Source: Anaerostipes amylophilus (GTDB taxonomy: Bacteria > Bacillota > Clostridia > Lachnospirales > Lachnospiraceae). Taken from it: a stretch of 64,000 bases of DNA. The notes under the pieces were generated by a model. It was given only the letters and a program-made list of their open reading frames with translations. It was not told the DNA's origin and made no database searches. Shown piece by piece: positions 1-9,006 of this stretch (within the stretch, counting starts at the first letter, position 1; every line of letters begins with the position of its first letter). The stretch spans positions 186,001 through 250,000 of the forward strand of contig NZ_JAOQJG010000003.1 of NCBI RefSeq assembly GCF_025567365.1, given 5' to 3'. Position numbers and translations under genes: made by a program.

Positions 1-291
1 CTCACAGATATTAAAGATCGCATAGAAGTTCGCAGCCTGTCCAGAAGAAGTAAGAAGTCCTGCAACACCTCCTTCAAGATCAGCGATTTTGGCAGCCACA
101 GCATCGTTTGTAGGATTCTGAAGACGTGTATAGAAATATCCTTCTGCTTTCAGATCAAATAACTGTCCCATTTCATCGGTTGTATCATATTTGAAAGTAG
201 TACTCTGATAAATAGGGAGTGCACATGGTTCTCCTTTCTTAGGAGTGTAACCAGAATGAAGACATTTTGTTTCTAAATCATAATGACTCAT
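1..291 (-). CDS. metY: O-acetylhomoserine sulfhydrylase, N-terminal part
   Basis: Partial gene on the minus strand; the window holds the first 97 codons, open to position 1. The translation begins MSHYDLETKCLHSGYTPKKG and continues with the LPIYQSTTFKYD and NPTNDAVAAKIADLEGG segments typical of PLP enzymes that form homocysteine or methionine precursors from O-acetylhomoserine and sulfide or thiols. The PLP lysine lies beyond the window edge. An AAGGA ribosome site at about 302-306 allows a start at 291 or 297; 291 gives the better spacing. It is divergent from the scaffold gene at 580. A role in assimilating sulfide fits the sulfite reductase at 17510. Family call is firm; the exact substrate is not shown. 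Confidence 0.85.
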   Translation of the reverse strand, partial: MSHYDLETKCLHSGYTPKKGEPCALPIYQSTTFKYDTTDEMGQLFDLKAEGYFYTRLQNPTNDAVAAKIADLEGGVAGLLTSSGQAANFYAIFNICE

Positions 292-579
292 AATCATAAT
301 TCCTTTCTGTTATAAAAAATATGTATTAAATTATACCCGCAATTCCTAAAGAAAACAAGGGGAATAGAATTCAGACAATTTACTGAATTAACTAAAAAAA
401 ATGAAAATTCGAGATTTTTTGTATAAAAGAAAAACAACTTGACAAAAAAATTATTTTTATCACACAAACCAACAAAAACATTGAAAAACTTAACGAAGTT
501 CTTAAGATAATTTGTTGTTTTATTTTTAACGATGTGCTAAAATAATAGTGTTATTTTTAATACTGAAAGGAGTTTCAAC

Positions 580-1272
580 ATGATTTATTCACATGAAGTA
601 GAACAAATGTGTACAGTAGCTCAGGGTGTAAACCATGGAGCTGCCCCAATTCCTGAAGAAGCAAAATGGGTAAAAGCGAAAGATGTAACAGACATCTCAG
701 GATTAACACATGGTATTGGTTGGTGTGCACCTCAGCAGGGAGGATGTAAATTAACTCTTAACGTTAAAGAAGGTATCATCCAGGAAGCATTAGTAGAAAC
801 AATCGGATGTTCAGGAATGACACATTCAGCTGCTATGGCATCTGAAATCTTACCAGGAAGAACAATCTTAGAAGCATTAAATACAGACTTAGTTTGTGAT
901 GCTATCAATACAGCAATGAGAGAATTATTCTTACAGATCGTATACGGAAGAACTCAGAGTGCATTCTCTGAAGAAGGACTTCCAATCGGTGCTGGTCTTG
1001 AAGACTTAGGAAAAGGATTAAGATCTCAGGTTGGTACAATGTACGGAACACTTAAGAAAGGTCCTCGTTACCTTGAAATGGCTGAAGGATACGTTACAGG
1101 TATCGCTCTTGACGCTGATGATGAAATCATTGGATACCAGTTTGTTAACTTTGGTAGAATGATGGACTTCATCAAAGCTGGAGACGATGCTCAGACAGCA
1201 CTTGACAAGGCCAAAGGTCAGTACGGACGCGTTGATGACGCTGTTAAGATTATTGACCCAAGAAAGGAATAG
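580..1272 (+). CDS. NifU/IscU-like iron-sulfur scaffold protein
   Basis: 230 aa. The middle holds Cys-containing segments resembling IscU/NifU N-terminal scaffolds: a GWCAPQQGGC stretch at about residues 48-57 and an ETIGCSGMTHSAAMASEIL stretch near residues 74-92, similar to the IscU CSG.xxSxAxxS helix. The C-terminal third is an extension absent from classical IscU. A clear AAAGGAG site precedes the ATG. It lies 13 bp upstream of the GGGtGRT gene, a pairing common in clostridia, so the two probably form an iron-sulfur or other metal-cofactor handling operon. The biochemical function of the pair is not established; the scaffold role is inferred from family resemblance. Confidence 0.75.
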   Translation: MIYSHEVEQMCTVAQGVNHGAAPIPEEAKWVKAKDVTDISGLTHGIGWCAPQQGGCKLTLNVKEGIIQEALVETIGCSGMTHSAAMASEILPGRTILEALNTDLVCDAINTAMRELFLQIVYGRTQSAFSEEGLPIGAGLEDLGKGLRSQVGTMYGTLKKGPRYLEMAEGYVTGIALDADDEIIGYQFVNFGRMMDFIKAGDDAQTALDKAKGQYGRVDDAVKIIDPRKE

Positions 1273-1285
1273 GAGGTAGCGAATA

Positions 1286-2296
1286 ATGGCTTTATTTGAA
1301 TCATATGAAAGAAGAGAAAAACAGATTCTTGCTGTTTTAAAAGAGTATGGAATCAATTCTATCGAAGAAGCTGCTGAAATTACAAAAGCTGCTGGATTAG
1401 ATGTTTATGCTCAGGTTGAAGGAATTCAGCCAATCTGTTTCGAAAATGCAAAATGGGCTTACACAGTAGGTGCTGCTATCGCAATCAAAAAAGGTTGCAG
1501 AAGAGCTGCAGACGCTGCTGCTGCTATCGGTGAAGGTCTTCAGGCATTCTGTATTCCTGGATCTGTAGCTGATCAGCGTAAAGTAGGTCTTGGACATGGT
1601 AACTTAGGAAAGATGCTTCTTGAAGAAGAAACAGAATGTTTCGCATTCTTAGCAGGTCACGAATCTTTCGCAGCTGCTGAAGGAGCTATCGGAATCGCTG
1701 AAAAAGCGAACAAAGTTCGTCAGAAACCTTTAAGAGTTATCTTAAACGGATTAGGAAAAGATGCTGCACAGATCATTTCCAGAATTAACGGATTTACATA
1801 TGTTGAAACTGAAATGGATTACTACACAGGTGAAGTAAAAGAAGTATTCAGAAAATCTTACTCTGAAGGATTAAGAGCTAAGGTTAACTGCTACGGTGCT
1901 AACGATGTAACAGAAGGTGTTGCAATCATGCACAAAGAAGGTGTAGACGTATCTATCACAGGTAACTCTACAAACCCAACTCGTTTCCAGCATCCAGTTG
2001 CAGGTACATACAAAAAAGAATGTATCGAACAGGGTAAAAAATACTTCTCTGTAGCTTCTGGTGGTGGTACAGGACGTACATTACATCCAGATAACATGGC
2101 TGCAGGACCAGCTTCTTACGGAATGACAGATACTATGGGACGTATGCATAGTGATGCTCAGTTCGCAGGATCTTCTTCAGTACCAGCCCATGTAGAAATG
2201 ATGGGATTAATCGGTATGGGTAACAACCCAATGGTAGGAGCTACAGTTGCAGTAGCTGTATCTATCGAAGAAGCTGCTAAAGCAGGTAAATTCTAA
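1286..2296 (+). CDS. GGGtGRT family protein
   Basis: 336 aa, full length for the family. The name-giving glycine-rich motif GGGTGRT is at about residues 259-265, followed by HPDNMAAGPASYGMTDTMGR. The N-terminal half is alanine-rich and helical with conserved Cys (QPICF, KKGCR, QAFCIPG). Spacing to the upstream scaffold gene is 13 bp with a GGAGG ribosome site, so the two are cotranscribed; a strong terminator follows. Members of this family occur beside NifU-like scaffolds in anaerobes, but I know of no demonstrated reaction, so only the family assignment is claimed. Confidence 0.8.
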   Translation: MALFESYERREKQILAVLKEYGINSIEEAAEITKAAGLDVYAQVEGIQPICFENAKWAYTVGAAIAIKKGCRRAADAAAAIGEGLQAFCIPGSVADQRKVGLGHGNLGKMLLEEETECFAFLAGHESFAAAEGAIGIAEKANKVRQKPLRVILNGLGKDAAQIISRINGFTYVETEMDYYTGEVKEVFRKSYSEGLRAKVNCYGANDVTEGVAIMHKEGVDVSITGNSTNPTRFQHPVAGTYKKECIEQGKKYFSVASGGGTGRTLHPDNMAAGPASYGMTDTMGRMHSDAQFAGSSSVPAHVEMMGLIGMGNNPMVGATVAVAVSIEEAAKAGKF

Positions 2297-2325
2297 GAAT
2301 TGAACAATAATTCAAAGAAACTCAT

Positions 2326-2366
2326 AATAAAAAATAGGCACTTTGTATAAAGTTGCCTATTTTTTA
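2326..2366 (+). terminator. Rho-independent terminator after the GGGtGRT gene
   Basis: An A-rich stem ending in ataggca-cttt pairs with aaag-t-tgcctat across a GTAT loop and runs into a long T tract. It separates the scaffold operon from the XRE-cupin gene. Confidence 0.85.
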
Positions 2367-2460
2367 TTTTACCAAATTTGTAGTATAATATGAAAAATAG
2401 ATTGAAAATTAGACTAAAACATTGTAATAATAAAAAATAAAAAAGAGAGGAGCTTTCGAT

Positions 2461-3024
2461 ATGGATTACCAATCATACCTATCCCACAACGTAGCCGTCA
2501 ACCTAAAAAGAATCCGAACCTCCAAAGGCATGAGCCTTGATGTCCTCTCCGAACAAACAGGAGTCAGCAAAAGCATGCTAGCCCAAATTGAGAAAGGAAC
2601 AGCAAATCCATCCTTAGGAGTCTTAGGAAAGATCACCAGCGGATTAAGAATTGAATTCCAAGAATTAATCGAAGCTCCGCCAATGGAATCCTGTCTCGTA
2701 ACACCAGATCAGATGACTCCAACAAAAGAAATGATCGGCGAATACAAAGTATGGACCTGCTTTCCATACGAAGATAATCATCAGTTAGAGATTTATCGCA
2801 TCGACATCGAACCAGGAGGAGAATATATCAGTGGAAGCCACGGAGAGAAGACGAGAGAATATCTTTCTGTAACAGATGGAGAACTTACGATTGAATGTGG
2901 TGAAGAAATTCAGAAAATCACAAAAGGACAGATCTATCGATTTGAGACAGATAAAAAACACAATTACAAAAATAATACAGACCAAAAGACAAGTTTTATC
3001 TGTGTATTTGTAGACTATCGGTAA
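2461..3024 (+). CDS. XRE-type HTH regulator with C-terminal cupin
   Basis: 187 aa. Residues about 10-65 are a lambda-repressor-like helix-turn-helix (RIRTSKGMSLDVLSEQTGVS, then KSMLAQIEKGTANPS). Residues about 110-185 form a single cupin barrel (EPGGEYISGSHGEKTREYLSVTDGELTI, then GQIYRFETDKKHNY). This architecture is shared with PuuR-type regulators, which sense polyamine or GABA-pathway metabolites, and the aminotransferase and permease-dehydrogenase genes follow, so it may control them. Start supported by GAGGAG 8 bp upstream. The ligand is inferred from context only. Confidence 0.8.
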   Translation: MDYQSYLSHNVAVNLKRIRTSKGMSLDVLSEQTGVSKSMLAQIEKGTANPSLGVLGKITSGLRIEFQELIEAPPMESCLVTPDQMTPTKEMIGEYKVWTCFPYEDNHQLEIYRIDIEPGGEYISGSHGEKTREYLSVTDGELTIECGEEIQKITKGQIYRFETDKKHNYKNNTDQKTSFICVFVDYR

Positions 3025-3206
3025 ATATCATACAGGAATAATAGGATAATAGAACAAGGTGTTCAATATAATGGACAAATACAGTGTATAATATTTTATA
3101 AAAATTCCAAAAAATCATGAGAAGGCCACAAAAACACATAAGTAAATAATTAAAATATACTATAAAAGATAAAAATACAGAAAATTAAAAAATTTCGACA
3201 GATATA

Positions 3207-3235
3207 TTGACAATTCACTCCACCAGTGCTATTGT
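3207..3235 (+). promoter_or_regulatory. Promoter of the aminotransferase operon
   Basis: Perfect -35 TTGACA (3207-3212), 17-bp spacer, -10 TATTGT (3230-3235). It predicts a transcript starting near 3242 and a leader of about 160 nt before the gene at 3400. The rest of the 3025-3399 gap upstream of this promoter is AT-rich with only a short GAACA-AGG-TGTTC palindrome near 3055. Confidence 0.65.
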
Positions 3236-3264
3236 ATATTTGTACAAAATAAAAGATAAAAATT

Positions 3265-3310
3265 AAGCAAGGGCGCTTATCATAGGATGAGTTTCCCTTG
3301 CTTTTCTTTT
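3265..3310 (+). terminator. Leader terminator/attenuator upstream of the aminotransferase gene
   Basis: A 9-bp perfect stem (aagcaaggg at 3265-3273, cccttgctt at 3295-3303) is followed by TTCTTTTT. It lies only about 25 nt after the predicted transcription start and before the gene, so it can act as an early leader terminator rather than the end of the preceding gene. No classical riboswitch aptamer is visible before it. Confidence 0.55.
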
Positions 3311-3399
3311 TATTATTTCAAGTTTATCAACAAAAGAGATAAACAAAATCTGGCCCAGAGAAGTTAAATAACCAATAACATCATGAGGAGGAAACAGAT

Positions 3400-4614
3400 A
3401 TGAGATTAAAAGATACAGGATTAACAAGTCAGGACATTAAAGATAAAGTAAACAAATATATGATCGAAACATATGAACGTTTTGACTTCCTTGCTGAGAG
3501 AGCAAAAGACATGTATATGTACGATGAAAATGGAGAAGCATATCTTGATTTTTATGCAGGAATTGCAGTTAACAACGCAGGAAGCTGTAATGAAAAAGTT
3601 GTAGCAGCAGTTAAAGATCAGGTTGGCGATATTATGCATACATTCAACTATCCATACACAATTCCTCAGGCACTGCTTGCTGAAAAAGTATGTGAAACCA
3701 TTGGAATGGATAAGATCTTTTATCAGAATTCTGGTACAGAGGCAAATGAAGCAATGATCAAGATGGCCCGTAAATATGGAATTGAAAAATACGGACCAAA
3801 CCATTATCATATCGTAACAGCCAAGATGGGATTCCATGGAAGAACATTCGGAGCAATGTCAGCAACAGGACAGCCGGGAAATGGATGTCAGGTTGGATTT
3901 GGACCAATGACTTATGGATTCTCATACGCACCATATAATAACCTGCAAGCATTTAAAGATGCATGTACAGAAAATACGATCGCGATCATGATCGAACCAG
4001 TACAGGGTGAAGGAGGAGTTCATCCAGCAACACAGGAATTCATGAAAGGTTTAAGAGAATTTTGTGATGAAAATGATATGTTACTCTTAATTGATGAAGT
4101 TCAGACAGGATGGTGTCGAACAGGTGCGGTAATGTCTTATATGAACTATGGAATCAAACCAGATATCGTATCCATGGCAAAAGGATTAGGTGGAGGTATG
4201 CCAATCGGAGCAATCTGTGCAACAGCAGAAGTTGCCAAAGCATTTACACCAGGATCTCATGGAACAACATTTGGTGGACATCCAGTCAGCTGTGCAGCAG
4301 CCTTAGCAGAAGTTAATGAACTGATCGATCGTGATCTTGCTGGAAATGCGAAGAAAGTCGGAGATTATTTCGCAGAGAAATTAAAAGGACTTCCTCATGT
4401 AAAAGAAGTCAGACATCAGGGATTATTAACAGGTATTGAATTTGATGACACATTAAACGCAGTTGATATCAAACATGCATGTTTTGATCGAAAACTGTTA
4501 GTCACAGCCATCGGAAGCAGTGTCATTCGTACAATTCCACCATTGATCGTAACGGAAGAAGAATGTGATAAAGCATTTGCGATCATGAAGGAGGCTGTGG
4601 AATCCTTAGCATAA
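3400..4614 (+). CDS. Class III PLP aminotransferase, probable GABA/omega-amino acid transaminase
   Basis: 404 aa, complete. Class III aminotransferase fold: NSGTEANEAMIKMARKYG near residues 110-127, acidic motif LLIDEVQTGWCRTG, and the PLP lysine in SMAKGLGGGMPIGA. The family interconverts an omega-amino group with 2-oxoglutarate; members include 4-aminobutyrate and acetylornithine transaminases. No arginine-synthesis genes are nearby. Instead a permease fused to an iron alcohol dehydrogenase follows, as expected if GABA is converted to succinate semialdehyde and then to 4-hydroxybutyrate. The substrate is therefore inferred from context. RBS GAGGAGG and a good promoter are present. Confidence 0.8.
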   Translation: MRLKDTGLTSQDIKDKVNKYMIETYERFDFLAERAKDMYMYDENGEAYLDFYAGIAVNNAGSCNEKVVAAVKDQVGDIMHTFNYPYTIPQALLAEKVCETIGMDKIFYQNSGTEANEAMIKMARKYGIEKYGPNHYHIVTAKMGFHGRTFGAMSATGQPGNGCQVGFGPMTYGFSYAPYNNLQAFKDACTENTIAIMIEPVQGEGGVHPATQEFMKGLREFCDENDMLLLIDEVQTGWCRTGAVMSYMNYGIKPDIVSMAKGLGGGMPIGAICATAEVAKAFTPGSHGTTFGGHPVSCAAALAEVNELIDRDLAGNAKKVGDYFAEKLKGLPHVKEVRHQGLLTGIEFDDTLNAVDIKHACFDRKLLVTAIGSSVIRTIPPLIVTEEECDKAFAIMKEAVESLA

Positions 4615-4659
4615 AATAAAATCTTTGAAAAAAGATCAAAATATCAGGGAGGAATGTAA

Positions 4660-5256
4660 ATGAAACATTTTATCGTAAATATCGGATGTGAATACGGAAG
4701 CGGTGGTCCGGACATCGGAAGAATGGTTGCCGAATCACTAGGAATTCCATTTTACGACAGAGATTTAGTGGATCAGGTCGTAGAAAAGTTAGGAGTTGAC
4801 AGAGATCTGGTAGAAAAAGCTGATTCCGGAAAAGAAAATGTCAAATATGAGTTTGACACAACTTTTGGACCAAGATATGCAAACCTTACAAATCGTGTTA
4901 TCTATACACAGTTTGAGGTTATCCATAAACTGGCAGCGAAATCTTCCTGCGTTATCATTGGACGATGCAGTAACTACATATTAAAAGACAGAGATGACTG
5001 CTTGAACATCTTTGTATATGCACCAGATGAATTTAAAGTCAAACATATTATGGAGCAAAAAGGTATTTCACAAAAAGAAGCACAAAAGCTTGTAAAATAT
5101 AATGATGGAATGCTGAAATCAAGATATGAATATATGACAAACTCTGATATGAGAGATTGTCGAACCAGACATATGATGATCGATTCCAGTATTCTTGGAC
5201 TTGAAAAAACAGCAAAATATATCATGCAGTTAATTGATCTGCGATTTGAAGACTAA
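4660..5256 (+). CDS. Cytidylate kinase-like P-loop protein
   Basis: 198 aa. The N-terminal motif IGCEYGSGGPDIGRMVAESL is the modified P-loop of the cytidylate-kinase-like family, followed by GIPFYDRDLVDQV; VIIGRCSNYIL (about residues 103-113) and a region rich in Arg and Lys complete the fold. These proteins resemble nucleoside monophosphate kinases, but their substrates are mostly unknown and they often sit beside transport or metabolic genes. It lies 45 bp after the aminotransferase with its own GGGAGG site, so it is probably in the same transcript. A specific reaction is not claimed. Confidence 0.75.
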   Translation: MKHFIVNIGCEYGSGGPDIGRMVAESLGIPFYDRDLVDQVVEKLGVDRDLVEKADSGKENVKYEFDTTFGPRYANLTNRVIYTQFEVIHKLAAKSSCVIIGRCSNYILKDRDDCLNIFVYAPDEFKVKHIMEQKGISQKEAQKLVKYNDGMLKSRYEYMTNSDMRDCRTRHMMIDSSILGLEKTAKYIMQLIDLRFED

Positions 5257-5281
5257 AATAAAATACATTTACATTCTAACA

Positions 5282-5321
5282 AAGGCGTTAAGAGATAAGG
5301 ATCTTTTAGCGTCTTTTTTCT
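5282..5321 (+). terminator. Terminator or internal attenuator before the permease-dehydrogenase gene
   Basis: A 12-bp stem with G-U pairs (aggcgttaagag ... tcttttagcgtct) followed by TTTTTTC. It lies between two genes that otherwise look like one operon, so it may cause partial read-through. Confidence 0.65.
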
Positions 5322-5367
5322 TTCGAAACTTTAAACAGAATGTGAAGCAAGAAAGGAATGATATATA

Positions 5368-8016
5368 ATGGAAAAGAAAAAATCAGAATTTGACAAAGTA
5401 TTTAGTGCATGGGACATTTTAGTCATTGCATTTGGAGCTATGATCGGTTGGGGATGGGTTGTTTCAACCGGGGACTGGATCGGACGAGGCGGAGTTTTAG
5501 GAGCTGTCATCGGTTTTGCGATCGGTGGTGCGATGGTATTCTTTGTAGGACTTACCTACGCAGAACTTACCGCAGCGATGCCACAGTGTGGTGGAGAACA
5601 TGTATTTAGTTATAAAGCTATGGGACCGATTGGTTCATTTATCTGCACATGGGCGATCATTTTAGGATATGTCAGCGTTGTATGTTTTGAAGCGTGTGCG
5701 TTACCTACCATTATCACTTATATTTATCCAGGATTCTTAAAAGGATATCTGTATACTGTCGCAGGATTTGATATTTACGCATCATGGCTTGCAGTTGCGA
5801 TGATCGTTGCTTTATTTATTACATTGATCAATATCAAAGGTGCTAAGACAGCAGCAACTTTACAGACAGTTTTAACTGTTATTATCGGTGGTGTTGGAAT
5901 TCTTTTAATTGTAGCATCTGTAGTCAGTGGAGATAGTAGCAATCTAGCACCACAGTTATTTGCAGGAGATAGTGCATCAACTACGATGAAAGCGATCATG
6001 AGTGTTGCAGTTATGACACCATTCTTCTTTATTGGATTTGATGTTATTCCACAGGCAGCAGAAGAGATTAATGTACCGTTGAAGAAGATCGGTATGATCA
6101 TGATCTTATCCATTGTACTTGCAGTTGCATTTTATGCGCTGATCATCTTAGGCGTTGGTTATGTTATGAGTCCATCTGATATTTCATCATCTCAGGCTGG
6201 ATCAGGACTTGTCACAGCCGATGCGATGGCAAAGGCATTCCACAGTAGTATTATGTCAAAAGTCTTGATCGTTGGTGGTATGTGTGGAATCGTTACAAGC
6301 TGGAACTCTTTCTTGATCGGTGGTAGCCGTGCCATGTATTCCATGGCTGAATCTTACATGATCCCAAGAACATTTAGAAAATTACATAAAACACACAAAA
6401 CACCAGTCAATGCATTATATTTAATCGGTGGATTATCTATTTTAGCACCATTATTTGGACGTAAAATGTTAGTATGGATTGTCGATGCAGGTAACTTTGG
6501 ATGCTGTCTTGCATACTGTATGGTTTCCTTATCTTTCATCATTTTAAGAAAGAAAGCACCAGAAATGGCTCGTCCATATAAAGTAAAACATTATAAGATT
6601 GTTGGTGTATTGGCAGTCATAATGTCAGGATTTATGGTAGCAATGTATATCATTCCAGGATCAGGATCAAACCTAGTTCCACAAGAATGGGCAATGGCAG
6701 GTGGATGGGCTGTCTTAGGTGTTGTATTCTTCGTTATCTGTAAATCAAAATACAAAGAAAAATTCGGATCTCATATTGATGTTGCGGTAGACGAAAATGA
6801 AGTAGAAACAGAAGAAGATCATACATTTGAAGAAGCACTTGGAGTTGTCAATGCTGCTGAAAATGTAGTAGAAGCACAGCCAGCAATTAACTTTAATTAC
6901 TTCCTTCCAGTTAATATTGCATTTGGAAATGGTAAAGTCTTAGAAACTGGAGAACTTACAAAACCATATGGTAAGAAAGCATTGATCGTAACCGGAAGAA
7001 GCAGTGCAAAGAAATCTGGTTTATATGATAAAGTAGCAAACAGTCTTTCTAAAGCAGGAATCGACCATGTACTATTTGATAAAGTCGCACAGAATCCATT
7101 AACGACAACTGCGATGGAAGGTGCCGAGTTTGCAAAAACAAATGGATGTGATGTTGTCGTAGCCATCGGTGGTGGAAGTATCATGGACTGTGCAAAAGCG
7201 ATCGCATTCTTAAGTGTCAATGACGGAGATATCAACGATTACATTTATAACAAATTACAAAGCGATAAAGCATTACCATTAGTTTTAATCCCTACAACTT
7301 GCGGAACAGGATCAGAAGGAAATGGATTTGCGGTTCTTACAAACCCAGAAAACGGAGACAAGAAATCCTTACGTTGCAATGCGATCGTTGCAAAAGTATC
7401 CATTGTTGATCCAGAATGCATGATGACAATGCCAAAACATGTACTTGCATCTGTCGGATTCGATGCATTATGTCACTGCATGGAAGCATACACGTCAAAG
7501 ATCGCACAGCCATTTACAGATGCTCTAAGTTTATACGCGATGGAACTGATCGCAGGAAACCTTGTCAAAGTATATAAAGGTGAAGGCGGCAAAGAAGCAT
7601 GGGAGAAGATCACACTGGCATCAACGATCGGTGGAATGGTCATCAATACAGCAGGTGTCACACTGGCACATGGAATGGAACATCCAGCCAGCGGACTAAA
7701 AGATATCGTCCACGGACAGGGACTTGCAGCATTAACACCAGTGATCGTAGAAGCATCTCATAAAGGAAACCACTTCAAATTTGCTAAGATCGCAAGAATC
7801 TTTGGCGGGGTTACCGCAGAAGATCTTGCTGGTAAATTAAGAAGTCTGTTAAAAGATATCGACCTTGCTTGTACACTATCTGACCTTGGATTATCCGAAG
7901 AAGATATTCCTTGGATGGCAGAGAACTGTATGAAAGTATCTGCGGCAAGTGTTAAGAACAATCCGGTTGTGTTTACACAGAAAGAAATTGCTGAGATATA
8001 TCGAAAAGCAATGTAA
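5368..8016 (+). CDS. Amino-acid permease fused to iron-containing alcohol dehydrogenase
   Basis: 882 aa in one open frame. Residues 1 to about 460 are an APC-superfamily transporter with about 12 membrane segments (starts FSAWDILVIAFGAMIGWGW). Residues about 462-505 form an acidic linker. Residues about 507-882 are a complete Fe-type alcohol dehydrogenase: NAD motif AIGGGSIMDCAKAIAF, PTTCGTGSEGNGFAVLT, and metal-site segments GFDALCHCMEAYTS and LAHGMEHPASGLKDIVHG. Such dehydrogenases include 4-hydroxybutyrate dehydrogenase. With the transaminase at 3400, the protein could import GABA and reduce the resulting semialdehyde on the inner membrane face. The fusion is seen directly; the pathway is inference. 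Confidence 0.85.
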   Translation: MEKKKSEFDKVFSAWDILVIAFGAMIGWGWVVSTGDWIGRGGVLGAVIGFAIGGAMVFFVGLTYAELTAAMPQCGGEHVFSYKAMGPIGSFICTWAIILGYVSVVCFEACALPTIITYIYPGFLKGYLYTVAGFDIYASWLAVAMIVALFITLINIKGAKTAATLQTVLTVIIGGVGILLIVASVVSGDSSNLAPQLFAGDSASTTMKAIMSVAVMTPFFFIGFDVIPQAAEEINVPLKKIGMIMILSIVLAVAFYALIILGVGYVMSPSDISSSQAGSGLVTADAMAKAFHSSIMSKVLIVGGMCGIVTSWNSFLIGGSRAMYSMAESYMIPRTFRKLHKTHKTPVNALYLIGGLSILAPLFGRKMLVWIVDAGNFGCCLAYCMVSLSFIILRKKAPEMARPYKVKHYKIVGVLAVIMSGFMVAMYIIPGSGSNLVPQEWAMAGGWAVLGVVFFVICKSKYKEKFGSHIDVAVDENEVETEEDHTFEEALGVVNAAENVVEAQPAINFNYFLPVNIAFGNGKVLETGELTKPYGKKALIVTGRSSAKKSGLYDKVANSLSKAGIDHVLFDKVAQNPLTTTAMEGAEFAKTNGCDVVVAIGGGSIMDCAKAIAFLSVNDGDINDYIYNKLQSDKALPLVLIPTTCGTGSEGNGFAVLTNPENGDKKSLRCNAIVAKVSIVDPECMMTMPKHVLASVGFDALCHCMEAYTSKIAQPFTDALSLYAMELIAGNLVKVYKGEGGKEAWEKITLASTIGGMVINTAGVTLAHGMEHPASGLKDIVHGQGLAALTPVIVEASHKGNHFKFAKIARIFGGVTAEDLAGKLRSLLKDIDLACTLSDLGLSEEDIPWMAENCMKVSAASVKNNPVVFTQKEIAEIYRKAM

Positions 8017-8040
8017 GGTGAATTTAATATAGTCTATGAA

Positions 8041-8116
8041 TATATAAAAGGAAGGAATCCTGAGTGCAACACGCATTTTGCTAATCGTTGCACTTAGGGT
8101 TCCTTCTTTTTTATAT
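8041..8116. terminator. Long bidirectional hairpin between convergent genes
   Basis: Arms 8041-8070 and 8087-8116 are complementary over about 30 bases with few mismatches, with a 16-base loop. A/T runs at both feet make it a terminator for the permease-dehydrogenase gene (+) and for the DUF5685 gene (-), whose stop codon lies inside the arm. Confidence 0.8.
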
Positions 8117-8995
8117 GCATCTAATAATAGATTCAATTTCTGGATATTTTTCGTGTAATATTTTAAAATATGTATTAGTACATACTAAAGAAACAATATT
8201 ATAGAGTATTTCCTTATATTTATTCCATGTTATTTCATGAAATGATTTTTCCATTTTTAATATTAATATTTTATTTATCATTGCAATTTTTTTATGGGCA
8301 TTTAATTTATTATCAGAATCATCTTCTTTCATTATATTTTGTAATAAATTAAAATTTCCATTCTGCATATCTTCATAGGCATCTATAATATAAATCCATT
8401 TTCCAAGATTAAAACAGAGTGAATATAAATTATCGTATTTTTCTATCACACAATCTTCTTTATATAATTTGAAAAATAACTGAAAAAGCTCAACAAAAAA
8501 TTCACCAAATAAATTTGATAGTTGATCAAAACAAGCATTTTCTGATTCTAGAGAATTTATTTTGCTCATTAATTCAGATAATACATTTAATTTAGCACCA
8601 TATGTATTTAATATGTTTTGGTATTGTGAATTATGTTTGAAAAATTTTAATATAATTTTTTTGACATTATTTTTTTCATCTATAATATCATCTTCCAATT
8701 TAAGAACAGAAAGATAGTAATTTATAAATGCACAATATTCTATTACATTATTAGAAATACTCGTGTTTATTTTTTTGAATGGATTTGTTGGACATTTAAA
8801 AGATAGGGGTGTCATTTCTGTTTCAAAATTTTCGAGTACTAATGCTAAGAAAACCATGTCATAACTTAAAATTAAACGATAAACTATACCATATTTTTTT
8901 CCTATTCCTTGACATAGTGCACAATATTGTTGTTTGTATAGGCGAAAATCGCATATTCTTAAATCATCTCTTTGTGTTTTAATATACCCTAACAT
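8111..8995 (-). CDS. DUF5685 family protein
   Basis: 294 aa, AT-rich and mostly helical. The N-terminus LGYIKTQRDDLRICDFRLYKQQYCALCQGIGKKYG with the CALC pair and a later FKCPTNPFKK are hallmarks of the DUF5685 family found in Firmicutes. Function unknown. No strong ribosome site precedes the ATG; a Cys-rich frame ends 11 bases upstream, so translation may be coupled. Family relatives, as I recall, often carry a Cys-rich tail, which is absent at this C-terminus. Base composition is more AT-rich than the flanking operons, in keeping with an accessory region. Confidence 0.75.
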   Translation of the reverse strand: MLGYIKTQRDDLRICDFRLYKQQYCALCQGIGKKYGIVYRLILSYDMVFLALVLENFETEMTPLSFKCPTNPFKKINTSISNNVIEYCAFINYYLSVLKLEDDIIDEKNNVKKIILKFFKHNSQYQNILNTYGAKLNVLSELMSKINSLESENACFDQLSNLFGEFFVELFQLFFKLYKEDCVIEKYDNLYSLCFNLGKWIYIIDAYEDMQNGNFNLLQNIMKEDDSDNKLNAHKKIAMINKILILKMEKSFHEITWNKYKEILYNIVSLVCTNTYFKILHEKYPEIESIIRCI

Positions 8996-9006
8996 AATTC
9001 ACGACC

